10,565 bases of DNA from an uncultured Longilinea sp. (GCA_937863945.1 CALMIB010000080.1:1-10565), one strand, 5' to 3'; positions 1 to 6,127 are shown, counted from the first letter of the stretch. Translations and numbers: made by a program. Notes: a model not told the origin generated them from the sequence alone.

Positions 1-864
1 ACGCCTTCGGGGTCGATGAAGATCGTGGACCGAGTCGCGCGGCAGCGCATCGGCAAAGGGCAGCCAGCTCCACAGCGTGTGGAAAAAGCCGTTGCGCACC
101 GGCGCCAGGTAGGCCCATGGGTTGCTCCACTCCGGCACGCCCAGTGCGGTCGAAGGGTCCGGCGAGAGCGACAGCCAGACCATCCAAGCTGCCACGGGCA
201 GCATGCTGGCCGCGCTGAAGAGCAGCAGGTCGCCGACGCGACGCCGCCACGCGGCGCGACCTAGCAGCAGAACTGCCAGCACGCCCGACGGCAGGCAGAC
301 GATGCCCACACACCGGGTCAGTCCGCCCAACCCAGCGGCCAGCGCCGCCACGGCCAGCCAGGCGCGAGAGCCGTTATCAAGGTAAGCCAGCAGCGCCCCA
401 AACCCGAACAGCATCAGGGTCAGGTACAGCGCCTCGGTCATCAACCCGCTGTACATCTCCACTATCACCGGGAAAAGCGCCAGCAGCAGCGCGCCGGCCA
501 GCGCCAGCCAGCGCATGCGGCCAAAGTGCAGCAGCACCCAGCCAAACAGCAGGATGCTGGTGAAGGCCAGAATCACGTTCAACCAGCGTGCGGCATTCAG
601 CATGTCAAAGCCCAGCCAGCCCAGGCCGGCCAGCTTGAGCGAATAGAGTGGCGGCATCAACACGGCGATCTGACCGGAGGGCTGGACGACCTGCAACCCC
701 TGGCCGGCCAGCAGGTTGCGCGCCGCCGCAAGGTACACCGCCGAATCGCTTTGCGCCCACAGGCCCAGGCGCGTGCTATAAGCCACCTGTGCCGCTGCCA
801 GCCCGGCGGTCACCGCCAGACCCAACGTAAGGATCGCATTCCCGAATTGCGCTTTTTGGTTCAT
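1..864 (-). CDS. GT39/GT-C-like polytopic membrane glycosyltransferase, C-terminus beyond the window
   Basis: An uninterrupted frame runs from an ATG at 864 to base 1 (288 codons, no stop), so the gene continues past the left edge. A GGAG-type ribosome site lies at 873-876, 8 bases before the ATG. The protein begins with a membrane helix (about residues 9-25). A luminal segment with SDSAVYLAAARNLLAGQG (about 34-51) and MPPLYSLKLA (about 61-70) follows, then several hydrophobic helices and a second acidic pair in TEALY (about 134-138). An acidic residue after TM1, a Pro-Pro-Leu loop and a later E-x-x-Y are typical of GT-C enzymes (PMT/ArnT/DUF2029 type), which transfer sugars or mannose from polyprenyl-phosphate carriers at the membrane. 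Donor and acceptor cannot be told. The usual DE of the first loop is DS here. It is divergent from the DUF1858 gene and shows no other functional link in the window. Confidence 0.8.
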   Translation of the reverse strand, partial: MNQKAQFGNAILTLGLAVTAGLAAAQVAYSTRLGLWAQSDSAVYLAAARNLLAGQGLQVVQPSGQIAVLMPPLYSLKLAGLGWLGFDMLNAARWLNVILAFTSILLFGWVLLHFGRMRWLALAGALLLALFPVIVEMYSGLMTEALYLTLMLFGFGALLAYLDNGSRAWLAVAALAAGLGGLTRCVGIVCLPSGVLAVLLLGRAAWRRRVGDLLLFSAASMLPVAAWMVWLSLSPDPSTALGVPEWSNPWAYLAPVRNGFFHTLWSWLPFADALPRDSVHDLHRPRRR

Positions 865-934
865 AGGGTTTGCTCCGCAGCTAATCTTACCATACAGCCG
901 CCGGGTCTCCGTTTCAGAAGCTATCCCGGGCCTT

Positions 935-950
935 TTTGCGCCAGCGCAAA
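935..950. promoter_or_regulatory. Palindromic operator TTTGCGC-CA-GCGCAAA upstream of the DUF1858 unit
   Basis: This is a perfect inverted repeat with 7-bp arms and a 2-bp centre in the 121-bp gap between the divergent glycosyltransferase and DUF1858 genes. Its core (936-949) matches 12 of 14 bases of the site at 7384-7397 next to the Crp/Fnr regulator gene. Its centre (942.5) is 29.5 bp upstream of the first base of the -10 box at 972-977, predicting about -41.5 from the transcription start, where class II Crp/Fnr activators bind. No good -35 box is present, which fits activator dependence. The assignment to the regulator at 6623-7345 is inference. Confidence 0.6.
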
Positions 951-971
951 GAGACGCACCCCCACATCGGG

Positions 972-977
972 TATACT
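972..977 (+). promoter_or_regulatory. -10 box TATACT of the DUF1858 unit
   Basis: TATACT matches the sigma-70 -10 consensus at five of six bases. It ends 5 bases before an in-frame GTG (983) and 8 bases before the ATG (986), so transcription should begin at or within about two bases of the start codon. There is no Shine-Dalgarno sequence, so the mRNA is probably leaderless. The 17-bp-spaced -35 position reads AAGAGA, which is poor. Confidence 0.6.
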
Positions 978-985
978 GGACAGTG

Positions 986-1246
986 ATGAATATCCCGGAA
1001 GAGACCCATTCGGATTTTTCGCTTTCCCAGCGCATGCTCATGGCCGACCTGATGTCCGCCTGGCCACAGGTGATTCCGGTGCTGCTGGCCCGGCATATGG
1101 CCTGTGTGGGCTGCGATATGGCGCGCTTTGAAACGCTGGCCGATGCCGCCCGCATCTACGGGCTGGATCTGAAGCTGCTGATGGTCGATCTGAACCGGGT
1201 GATCGAAAACCCCACCCCCAATTCACAACTCCCGGAGGAACGATGA
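986..1246 (+). CDS. DUF1858-domain redox-disulfide protein
   Basis: An 86-residue protein that is essentially one DUF1858 domain (the family also described as hybrid-cluster-protein-associated redox disulfide domain, and found as the N-terminal part of ScdA/RIC-type proteins). The helix MADLMSAWPQVIPVLL leads into H-M-A-C40-V-G-C43, and a second helix follows (about 46-60). The C-x-x-C pair is expected to act as a thiol-disulfide or metal-binding motif in the cytoplasm; the exact reaction is not established for the family. I chose ATG 986 over the in-frame GTG at 983; the -10 box at 972-977 fits either as a leaderless start. The stop overlaps the next gene's start (ATGA, 1243-1246), so the two are translationally coupled. 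The palindrome upstream suggests control by a Crp/Fnr-type activator. Confidence 0.85.
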   Translation: MNIPEETHSDFSLSQRMLMADLMSAWPQVIPVLLARHMACVGCDMARFETLADAARIYGLDLKLLMVDLNRVIENPTPNSQLPEER

Positions 1247-1431
1247 CCGAAAACACCCCGCGCTGCCTGGTCTGCCAGGAAACCAGCCAGGAAATCCCGC
1301 TGCTGAAGCTGGAATACCAGGAGCAGGAATACTACATCTGCCCGCAGCACTTCCCCATTTTGATCCACCAACCGCAAAAACTGGTGGGACTGTTGCCCGG
1401 CGCTGAAAAATTGCAGGGGCACGAACATTAG
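1243..1431 (+). CDS. Small C2CH zinc-ribbon-like protein
   Basis: A 62-residue protein with C8-L-V-C11 and, 21 residues further on, C33-P-Q-H36: four likely metal ligands spaced as in small treble-clef or zinc-ribbon folds. Between them lies a short hairpin-like stretch rich in E, Q and Y. No known family name comes to mind. A strong GGAGGA ribosome site (1234-1239) is 3 bases before the ATG, and the ATG overlaps the stop of the DUF1858 gene, so both should be made together from one transcript. The pairing of a C-x-x-C redox protein with a metal-binding partner suggests a joint role in iron-sulfur, thiol or nitrosative-stress handling, but this is inference. Transcription probably ends at the hairpin at 1475-1512. 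Confidence 0.75.
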   Translation: MTENTPRCLVCQETSQEIPLLKLEYQEQEYYICPQHFPILIHQPQKLVGLLPGAEKLQGHEH

Positions 1432-1474
1432 TCATTGGCCGGTTTGAGTTTTTACACTTAAGCATGACAAGACA

Positions 1475-1512
1475 GCGCAGCGAAGCCTCAGGCTCGCTGC
1501 GCCGCCTGTTTT
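1475..1512 (+). terminator. Intrinsic terminator after the zinc-ribbon gene
   Basis: GCGCAGCG (1475-1482) and AGCC (1484-1487), interrupted by one bulged A, pair with GGCT-CGCTGCGC (1491-1502) around a TCA loop. A short spacer and a TTTT tract (1509-1512) follow. It lies between two convergent genes. The T-tract serves the plus strand; the minus-strand side has no T-run right after the hairpin, so a bidirectional role is less likely. Confidence 0.7.
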
Positions 1513-1525
1513 CGCCGTGAAGCGG

Positions 1526-2104
1526 TCACTTTATTATTCGCCCGAGGAAATTCGTGTCATTCATCACCGGCGGGAAGATGCCCTCTGCGGTCGAGCGCAC
1601 ATCCTCCACCGACAGGAACGCCTTTGGGTGGGTGGCGTGGATCAGGTTGACCACATCCTTTAGATTGCGCCGCTTGACAATGGTGTACACCAGCTTGACC
1701 GGGCCGTTGGCGCCCTCGCCGTTCACGCCGGTCACGCCGTAGCCGGCAGTGCGCAGCGTTTTCATCAACTCATCGCCACCCCCGGGCACGATCGTGCGCA
1801 CGATCAGCGTGCCCAACGCCAGATGATCTTCAATGTACATACCCACAAAGTTGCCCACCGCAAAGCCGGCGGCATAGCCAAGGTAGGAGGTAATTGATCC
1901 AAGGTTCTGGACGAGTTGCCCGATCACCACAATCCAGATCAGCACCTCCACGAAACCCAGCAGCGGCGCCAGGTTGCGCTTGCCGCGCGAGGTGAAGATG
2001 ATGCGGATGGTGCCCAGGGTCACATCACATACGCGCGCCAGGAAGATGATGATGGGCAAAATCACCCAGGCATAGAATTGGTCAGAAGAAAGCACGGATT
2101 CCAT
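1526..2104 (-). CDS. UPF0316 family membrane protein (DUF5698 + DUF2179)
   Basis: A 192-residue protein. The N-terminal half has three hydrophobic helices (about residues 12-30, 46-63 and 68-87), with R-V-C-D-V-T-L-G-T-I-R in the first loop, the hallmark of UPF0316/DUF5698 proteins. The C-terminal half is a soluble DUF2179 domain (about 100-185), including GGGDELMKTLR and the conserved end region with SVEDVR. The biochemical role is unknown; DUF2179 also caps YitT-type membrane proteins and may bind a small ligand. I chose the ATG at 2104 over a TTG at 2107 because AAGGAGG lies 4 bases before the ATG. It starts 40 bases after the stop of the opine-dehydrogenase-like gene on the same strand, with no visible terminator between, so it is probably the last gene of that operon. 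It faces the DUF1858 unit tail to tail. Confidence 0.85.
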   Translation of the reverse strand: MESVLSSDQFYAWVILPIIIFLARVCDVTLGTIRIIFTSRGKRNLAPLLGFVEVLIWIVVIGQLVQNLGSITSYLGYAAGFAVGNFVGMYIEDHLALGTLIVRTIVPGGGDELMKTLRTAGYGVTGVNGEGANGPVKLVYTIVKRRNLKDVVNLIHATHPKAFLSVEDVRSTAEGIFPPVMNDTNFLGRIIK

Positions 2105-2144
2105 CAATCCTCCTTCTTTGTGTAGGATCGCAAGATAATCGGAT

Positions 2145-3257
2145 TTATTCCGGCTCCAGGACTCCTTCGATCACAAAGCGGGTCAATTCGTTTACGCTCA
2201 ACTCACCCAGGCCGAGCTTTTCAATGGTGCGGCCGCGCCGCCAGTAGTCGGTGCGGTGGACGATGCACGCCAGCCGGATGATCGAATCCATGCCGCGCAC
2301 CGAAACGCCGTAACGCTGCCCCAGCGAGGCAATCGGCACCAGGCTCATCGGCACGTCCTCGAAAATGTAGCGGTGGTTGAGCGTGGGGGGCGCTTTGATG
2401 CCATAGTAGCCCGGCTGGTTGTGGATGGCTTCGCACAGGTCCTCGCCGGTGGTGTCGTAGGCCAGTTTCAACCACTCCATCGCCGTGCGCGCGCGCAGGC
2501 CCAGCGCGGCCGCCACGGTCACGCGCTCGCGGTCAAGCGCTTCGAGCACGCGCGCCACAGAGGGCGTGACGCCGTCGATGTAGAACTGATAGTCGCCGTG
2601 CGTGGCCTCGATCCAGCCGGAGTTGAGCAGGGTGAGCGCGGGATGAAAAATAGCACCCATGTTGTTCAGCCCGGTTTGCAGCACGTTGCCGCCGTCGATG
2701 AATTGCGGGTACGGCAGGTGGATCATCTCCAGCACCTCTGCGGTGCGATTGGAGGGCAGCGCAGCCACCGGAACGGCCTCTTTGATGCGAAAGATGCGCG
2801 ATTGGGCCGGGCCGTCTGAGCGCGAGGCATAGATGAAGGTCTCGGTTTCGGCCACCACCACATCGGCGGTGCAATTGTTGTCGCGCAGCACCTTGAGGAA
2901 CTCGATTGCCCCGCAGGTGCGCCCGGGATGCAGCACCACAATCTGGCCGTCCTTGAGGTACGGCGCGGTGCTGCGGGCGATGTCGGCATGGGCTGAGGAA
3001 GGCACCACCACCATGACCATGTCGGCGTCCTTCAATGCCTCGGACATGTCGGAGGTGACTTTTTCCAGCCTGCCGAAGCCGCGCGGGCCGCCTTCGTAGC
3101 TTTCCAGTTCAACTCCGCCGCGCCGTTCCACGCCCAGAATATGCTCGTGCGTGCGGTTGTAGAGCGTGGTCGGAAATTCCATCAAGGCCAGGTGGGCAGC
3201 CATGGCTTTGCCGCCGTGCCCGGCGCCAATTACCGTGAAGTGAGGCGTGTGGTTCAT
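2145..3257 (-). CDS. NAD/NADP octopine/nopaline (opine) dehydrogenase-family enzyme
   Basis: A 370-residue, full-length member of the opine dehydrogenase family. The N-terminal Rossmann domain opens with FTVIGAG-H-GG (GxGxxG at 11-16). DADMVMVVVPSSAH (78-90) and VVLHPGRTCGAIEF (107-120) are the second half of the nucleotide-binding fold. The C-terminal Octopine_DH domain has NNMGAIFHPALTLLN (198-212), whose His205 is in the place of the catalytic His of the family, and YIFEDVPMSLVPIASLG (297-313). Such enzymes reductively join an amino acid and a 2-oxo acid, or oxidise the product. The real substrates cannot be read from sequence. I chose the ATG at 3257 because an AGGA box (3262-3265) precedes it and the fold starts directly after; an upstream ATG at 3287 would overlap the preceding gene and lacks a site. 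It follows the cobalamin protein by 10 bases. Confidence 0.85.
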   Translation of the reverse strand: MNHTPHFTVIGAGHGGKAMAAHLALMEFPTTLYNRTHEHILGVERRGGVELESYEGGPRGFGRLEKVTSDMSEALKDADMVMVVVPSSAHADIARSTAPYLKDGQIVVLHPGRTCGAIEFLKVLRDNNCTADVVVAETETFIYASRSDGPAQSRIFRIKEAVPVAALPSNRTAEVLEMIHLPYPQFIDGGNVLQTGLNNMGAIFHPALTLLNSGWIEATHGDYQFYIDGVTPSVARVLEALDRERVTVAAALGLRARTAMEWLKLAYDTTGEDLCEAIHNQPGYYGIKAPPTLNHRYIFEDVPMSLVPIASLGQRYGVSVRGMDSIIRLACIVHRTDYWRRGRTIEKLGLGELSVNELTRFVIEGVLEPE

Positions 3258-3267
3258 GTTTTCCTTT

Positions 3268-4911
3268 CTATTCCGATCGTTTTCCATCCAGTTTCAGGGT
3301 TGCCAGCCGGTCGGCTTCGGCCAGCGGGCGGCCCTGTGAATCAACGGCAATGCTGGCGCCGTTGTGAATGCGCGTTTGCACCGCGCCGCGCGCAAAGCGG
3401 TTATTGCGCAGTTGCGGCGCGTCCATGATTCCTACCGCCACCGCGCGCGCCAGGGCGGCCGGATCGGCCAGCGGGTCGGCGCTGCCAGGCGCCAGGCCTC
3501 GGATGGCCTGCAGGATCAGCCCGACTTCTTTTTTAATCTGCTCCTTGCGCGCCTGCACTGCCGGGTCGGCGGTCATGTCCGGCGCGCCGCGCAAGGCGTT
3601 ATCGATGGCGCGCCGCGCCAGCCCGCAGGCTTCAATCACATCTTCAGCCGTGGCCGCGTGGTCAGCTTCGGTGTGCCCCACCACGTGAATGATGTGCGGC
3701 TTGAGCGCCATCTGCACGTACACGCTGGCGGCCAGGTGCGCGCGCGCCGCGGCCGGGTCGAGCGGATACGAGAGCAGCCCGGTGCGCGTCTGCTTCCAGA
3801 TGCGGAAGTCCGGCCCCTGCAACGGCTCGATCAGTTCCAGCACTGCCAGCATCTTGGCCAGGTCCATCGCGTCTGAGTGCCCCGGCGGGCTGTTGAACAT
3901 CAACTGGGCGATGTAGTCCTTGACGCCGAAAGCGCGCGCGTTGTACGCTGAGAGGTAGGCCGAAGCGGCAAAGACCGCATCGTGCGCGTCGCGCATGCCC
4001 CAGTGGTGCGGCTCGTTCAATTCCACCGGGATGCCGCGCTCCCCGTACCAGGCCATCACCTGCTGGTGCTCGCGGATCGAGCCTTCCAGATCCCACGGAC
4101 CGCGCCCATCCATCAGGTTGAACCAGAACAGCGGAATGGCGCACCAGGCAATGTTGATCGTATCCACGTACAGCTCGGCCAGTTGGATGAAATCGTCCGT
4201 GCCGGAGTAGGTGCGCAGCAGCGGGTAGTTGCCCTGGCGGCTGGCGGCGTACAGCGCGCGGTAATCTTCGGCGCTGCGCACGGGCACGCCGCCCGCGCCG
4301 CGCCGGCGCGGATTCTGCCGCTCGGGGTGGAAGAAATTCTCCTGCGCGTCCTGATCGATGCCGAGCGAGATCACGTCCAACGCGCCGGCGGCGGCAATCT
4401 GCTCGATGCCTCGCAGGGTGTCCGCCATCGTCGGCAGACCGAAGTGATGGCGGATCAGCGGGTAAGGCGACTTCCAGCGGATGCGCTCGACGGTGGTCTG
4501 CGGATAGTCGGCTGCGGTGGCCGGACCGTCGGATTGACCCTTTACGTAGGCCAGCACAGCCTCGGGCGGCTCAGAACCATCGAAAACGCGCTCAAAAAAG
4601 CCCAGCTTGCGGGCGCGTTCGGCCACCGGCGGCGTGCCGGCAAAGGCAAAGCGCACCCCGCGGCTGTGCAGCTCATCGGCGCTTTCAGCAAACTCGGCCA
4701 GCAGCCGCTCGCCGGTTTCGGGCGTCAGCCGGTACGACACCCCGACCATGTCCGCGTTTTCAGCTTTGGCGGCGGCCAGCACATCCTCCACCGGCACGGC
4801 CGGTCCCAGGAAGCTAGTCCGCCAGCCGGCGGCTTCGGCCAGGCGCAAAAAGTTCATCACGCCCGCCACATGCACGCATTCCCCCAGGGCAGCAGCGACA
4901 ACGGTTTTCAT
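3268..4911 (-). CDS. Cobalamin-binding enzyme with mutase-like body, substrate unknown
   Basis: A 547-residue protein. Residues 1-125 form a B12-binding flavodoxin-like domain: GECVHVAG carries the lower-ligand motif as C12-x-H14-x-x-G17 (usual form D-x-H-x-x-G). LGPAVPVEDVLAAA (35-48) and ADMVGVSYRLTP (53-64) follow, the latter in place of the S-x-L loop, and FAGTP (90-94) replaces the usual GG. The large second region (about 140-440) has GAGGVPVRSAEDY, YPLLRTYSGTDD, FNLMDGRGPWDLEGSIREH, NEPHHWGMRDAHD and FNSPPGHSDAMDLAKMLA. I read it as a TIM-barrel-like catalytic body, in general layout like methylaspartate (glutamate) mutase E, but I cannot assign it to a named family. A helical C-terminal part (about 450-547) ends the protein. 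GGAGG (4917-4921) is 5 bases before the ATG at 4911, which I prefer to a GTG at 4917. It is first in the operon with the opine-dehydrogenase-like gene, so its product or substrate may be an amino acid or oxo acid. Confidence 0.7.
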   Translation of the reverse strand: MKTVVAAALGECVHVAGVMNFLRLAEAAGWRTSFLGPAVPVEDVLAAAKAENADMVGVSYRLTPETGERLLAEFAESADELHSRGVRFAFAGTPPVAERARKLGFFERVFDGSEPPEAVLAYVKGQSDGPATAADYPQTTVERIRWKSPYPLIRHHFGLPTMADTLRGIEQIAAAGALDVISLGIDQDAQENFFHPERQNPRRRGAGGVPVRSAEDYRALYAASRQGNYPLLRTYSGTDDFIQLAELYVDTINIAWCAIPLFWFNLMDGRGPWDLEGSIREHQQVMAWYGERGIPVELNEPHHWGMRDAHDAVFAASAYLSAYNARAFGVKDYIAQLMFNSPPGHSDAMDLAKMLAVLELIEPLQGPDFRIWKQTRTGLLSYPLDPAAARAHLAASVYVQMALKPHIIHVVGHTEADHAATAEDVIEACGLARRAIDNALRGAPDMTADPAVQARKEQIKKEVGLILQAIRGLAPGSADPLADPAALARAVAVGIMDAPQLRNNRFARGAVQTRIHNGASIAVDSQGRPLAEADRLATLKLDGKRSE

Positions 4912-4948
4912 GTGCACCTCCGTATAAGACCGGTGGATGATCGTGATG

Positions 4949-4966
4949 ATCCAAAACGTTTTGGAT
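4949..4966. promoter_or_regulatory. Perfect palindromic LacI-type operator ATCCAAAACGTTTTGGAT
   Basis: This 18-bp sequence is its own reverse complement and has the central CG and A/T-rich flanks typical of LacI/GalR operators. It lies between the LacI-family gene and the cobalamin-enzyme gene, directly downstream of the minus-strand -10 box, covering about +1 to +18 of the predicted transcript. A repressor bound here would block initiation of the three-gene operon. It is most likely the target of the repressor encoded at 5045-6055. Confidence 0.85.
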
Positions 4967-4973
4967 AAATTGC

Positions 4974-4979
4974 ATTATA
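4974..4979 (-). promoter_or_regulatory. -10 box TATAAT of the cobalamin/opine-dehydrogenase operon
   Basis: A perfect TATAAT on the minus strand (complement ATTATA). The predicted start is near 4967, leaving a leader of about 56 bases that contains the operator and the GGAGG ribosome site. The nearest -35-like word is TTGAAA at 4994-4999, at a short 14-bp spacing; at 17 bp the sequence is GGATTG. Confidence 0.65.
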
Positions 4980-5044
4980 CACGGTTTTCTGGATTTCAAT
5001 CCTGCGGCCAATCGTGCAGCCTGCGAAAAAAGCACGGACGCGCG

Positions 5045-6055
5045 CTAACCGCTCGAAGCGCGCACAATCAGCCGGGGTTCTACGCGCACCACTTCAGCAT
5101 CCGGCAATCCACCGTTGATCCGGTCAATCAGCATCCCGGCCAGCCGCCGGGCAATTTCATAGGTGGGCTGCGCCAGCGTGGTGATGGGCGGCACCGTAAA
5201 CGCGGTTTCGGGGATGCCGTCAAAGCCGGCGACGGCGATTTCCTCGCCAATGTTCAGGTTCATCTCCAGCGCGGCGCGGTGCGCGCCCAGCGCGGTCAGA
5301 TCGTTGCAGCCGATCAGCGCGGTGGGCGGTTCGGGCAAATTCAACAATTGCAACGCCAGTTCGTAGCCGCGCTGCTCCGAAAGATCGCCCTCCACCTCCA
5401 ACTGCGGGTCGGTCGGGATGCCGGCCGCCTGCAGCGCCTGGCGGTAGCCGCCGCTGCGCTCAAATTGCAGGCTAAGTTCTGCCGGCCCGCCAATAAACGC
5501 GATCCGCCGGTGGCCTTTCTGAATCAGGTGGCGGGTCAGGCGGGCCATGCCGCCGCGCTCGTCCACCTCCACGCGCGGGTAGCGCGCGCTGCTCAGGCTG
5601 GCGCCCAGCCCGCTGAAGGGCAGATTTTGCGCTTCGAGGAATTCGATGCGCCAGTCCTGCCGGCGGATGCGGTTGAGCACCATCCCATCCACGCGGCCGC
5701 TCAGCACCCAGCGGCGGTACTGCTCCTGCTCCTGGCGCGTGCCGGGCGGTGCGGAAGCCACCAGCAGGTCGATGCGCCGCGTGGCGCTCTCGTCGCACAA
5801 CCCGGTGAGAAAGCCCGTGTAAAACGGATCGCTGAACTGCGGCAGGGCCGTCGGCAGGATGTAGCCGATCGAACCGCTGCGCCGCTTGCGCAGGTTTCGC
5901 GCGATGTAGCTGGGTTGATAGCCCAGCTCTTCCGCGGCCTGAATCACCCGCTGGCGCGTTTCCGCCGAAACGTCGGCATAGCCGTCCAGCGCGCGCGAAA
6001 CGGTGGTGATGGACAGATTGAGTTTTTTGGCCAGGTCGCGGATGGTGACAGGCAT
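5045..6055 (-). CDS. LacI-family transcriptional repressor
   Basis: A 336-residue, full-length LacI/GalR protein. The N-terminal helix-turn-helix is TIRDLAKKLNLSITTVSRAL (4-23), and the hinge helix is in YQPSYIARNLRKRRSGSIG (46-64). The periplasmic-binding-protein-like effector domain follows, with FSDPFYTGFLTG, HLIQKGHRRIAFIGG, IGCNDLTALGAHRAA and VAGFDGIP. The effector cannot be told. A GAGGAAA ribosome site (6063-6069) lies 7 bases before the ATG. The gene is transcribed in the same direction as the cobalamin/opine-dehydrogenase operon but is separated from it by 133 bases containing that operon's own promoter and a perfect LacI operator, so it is very probably the operon's repressor. No similar palindrome is seen at its own promoter, so there is no sign of autoregulation. 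Confidence 0.92.
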   Translation of the reverse strand: MPVTIRDLAKKLNLSITTVSRALDGYADVSAETRQRVIQAAEELGYQPSYIARNLRKRRSGSIGYILPTALPQFSDPFYTGFLTGLCDESATRRIDLLVASAPPGTRQEQEQYRRWVLSGRVDGMVLNRIRRQDWRIEFLEAQNLPFSGLGASLSSARYPRVEVDERGGMARLTRHLIQKGHRRIAFIGGPAELSLQFERSGGYRQALQAAGIPTDPQLEVEGDLSEQRGYELALQLLNLPEPPTALIGCNDLTALGAHRAALEMNLNIGEEIAVAGFDGIPETAFTVPPITTLAQPTYEIARRLAGMLIDRINGGLPDAEVVRVEPRLIVRASSG

Positions 6056-6087
6056 GGCGGAGTTTCCTCAAAGCGGTTCTTGGGAAA

Positions 6088-6093
6088 ATTATA
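6088..6093 (-). promoter_or_regulatory. -10 box TATAAT of the LacI-family gene
   Basis: Perfect TATAAT on the minus strand, giving a predicted start near 6081 and a leader of about 26 bases that includes the GAGGAAA ribosome site. The -35 position at 17-bp spacing (6111-6116) reads AACGTC, which is weak, and touches the -10 box of the opposite promoter. Confidence 0.55.
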
Positions 6094-6115
6094 CCCGCGA
6101 CTGAGTATTCGACGT

Positions 6116-6121
6116 TATAAT
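6116..6121 (+). promoter_or_regulatory. -10 box TATAAT of the 82-residue protein gene (leaderless)
   Basis: Perfect TATAAT ending 6 bases before the ATG at 6128, so transcription should start at about the A of the ATG. No ribosome-binding sequence could fit. The -35 position (6093-6098, ACCCGC) does not resemble the consensus and overlaps the -10 box of the divergent LacI-family gene. Confidence 0.6.
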
Positions 6122-6127
6122 CGCGCC

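Noticed and set aside
526..1131. A 201-codon plus-strand frame across the glycosyltransferase and DUF1858 starts
   Set aside because: It overlaps both real genes and the promoter gap, with no motif or ribosome site.
3982..4968. A 328-codon open frame on the plus strand
   Set aside because: Antisense to the cobalamin-enzyme gene, with shadow composition, no ribosome site, and running through the operator and promoter.
5026..5044. Possible terminator after the LacI-family gene
   Set aside because: A TTTTTT run is present on the minus strand, but the GC-rich segment before it gives only a weak hairpin with almost no loop.
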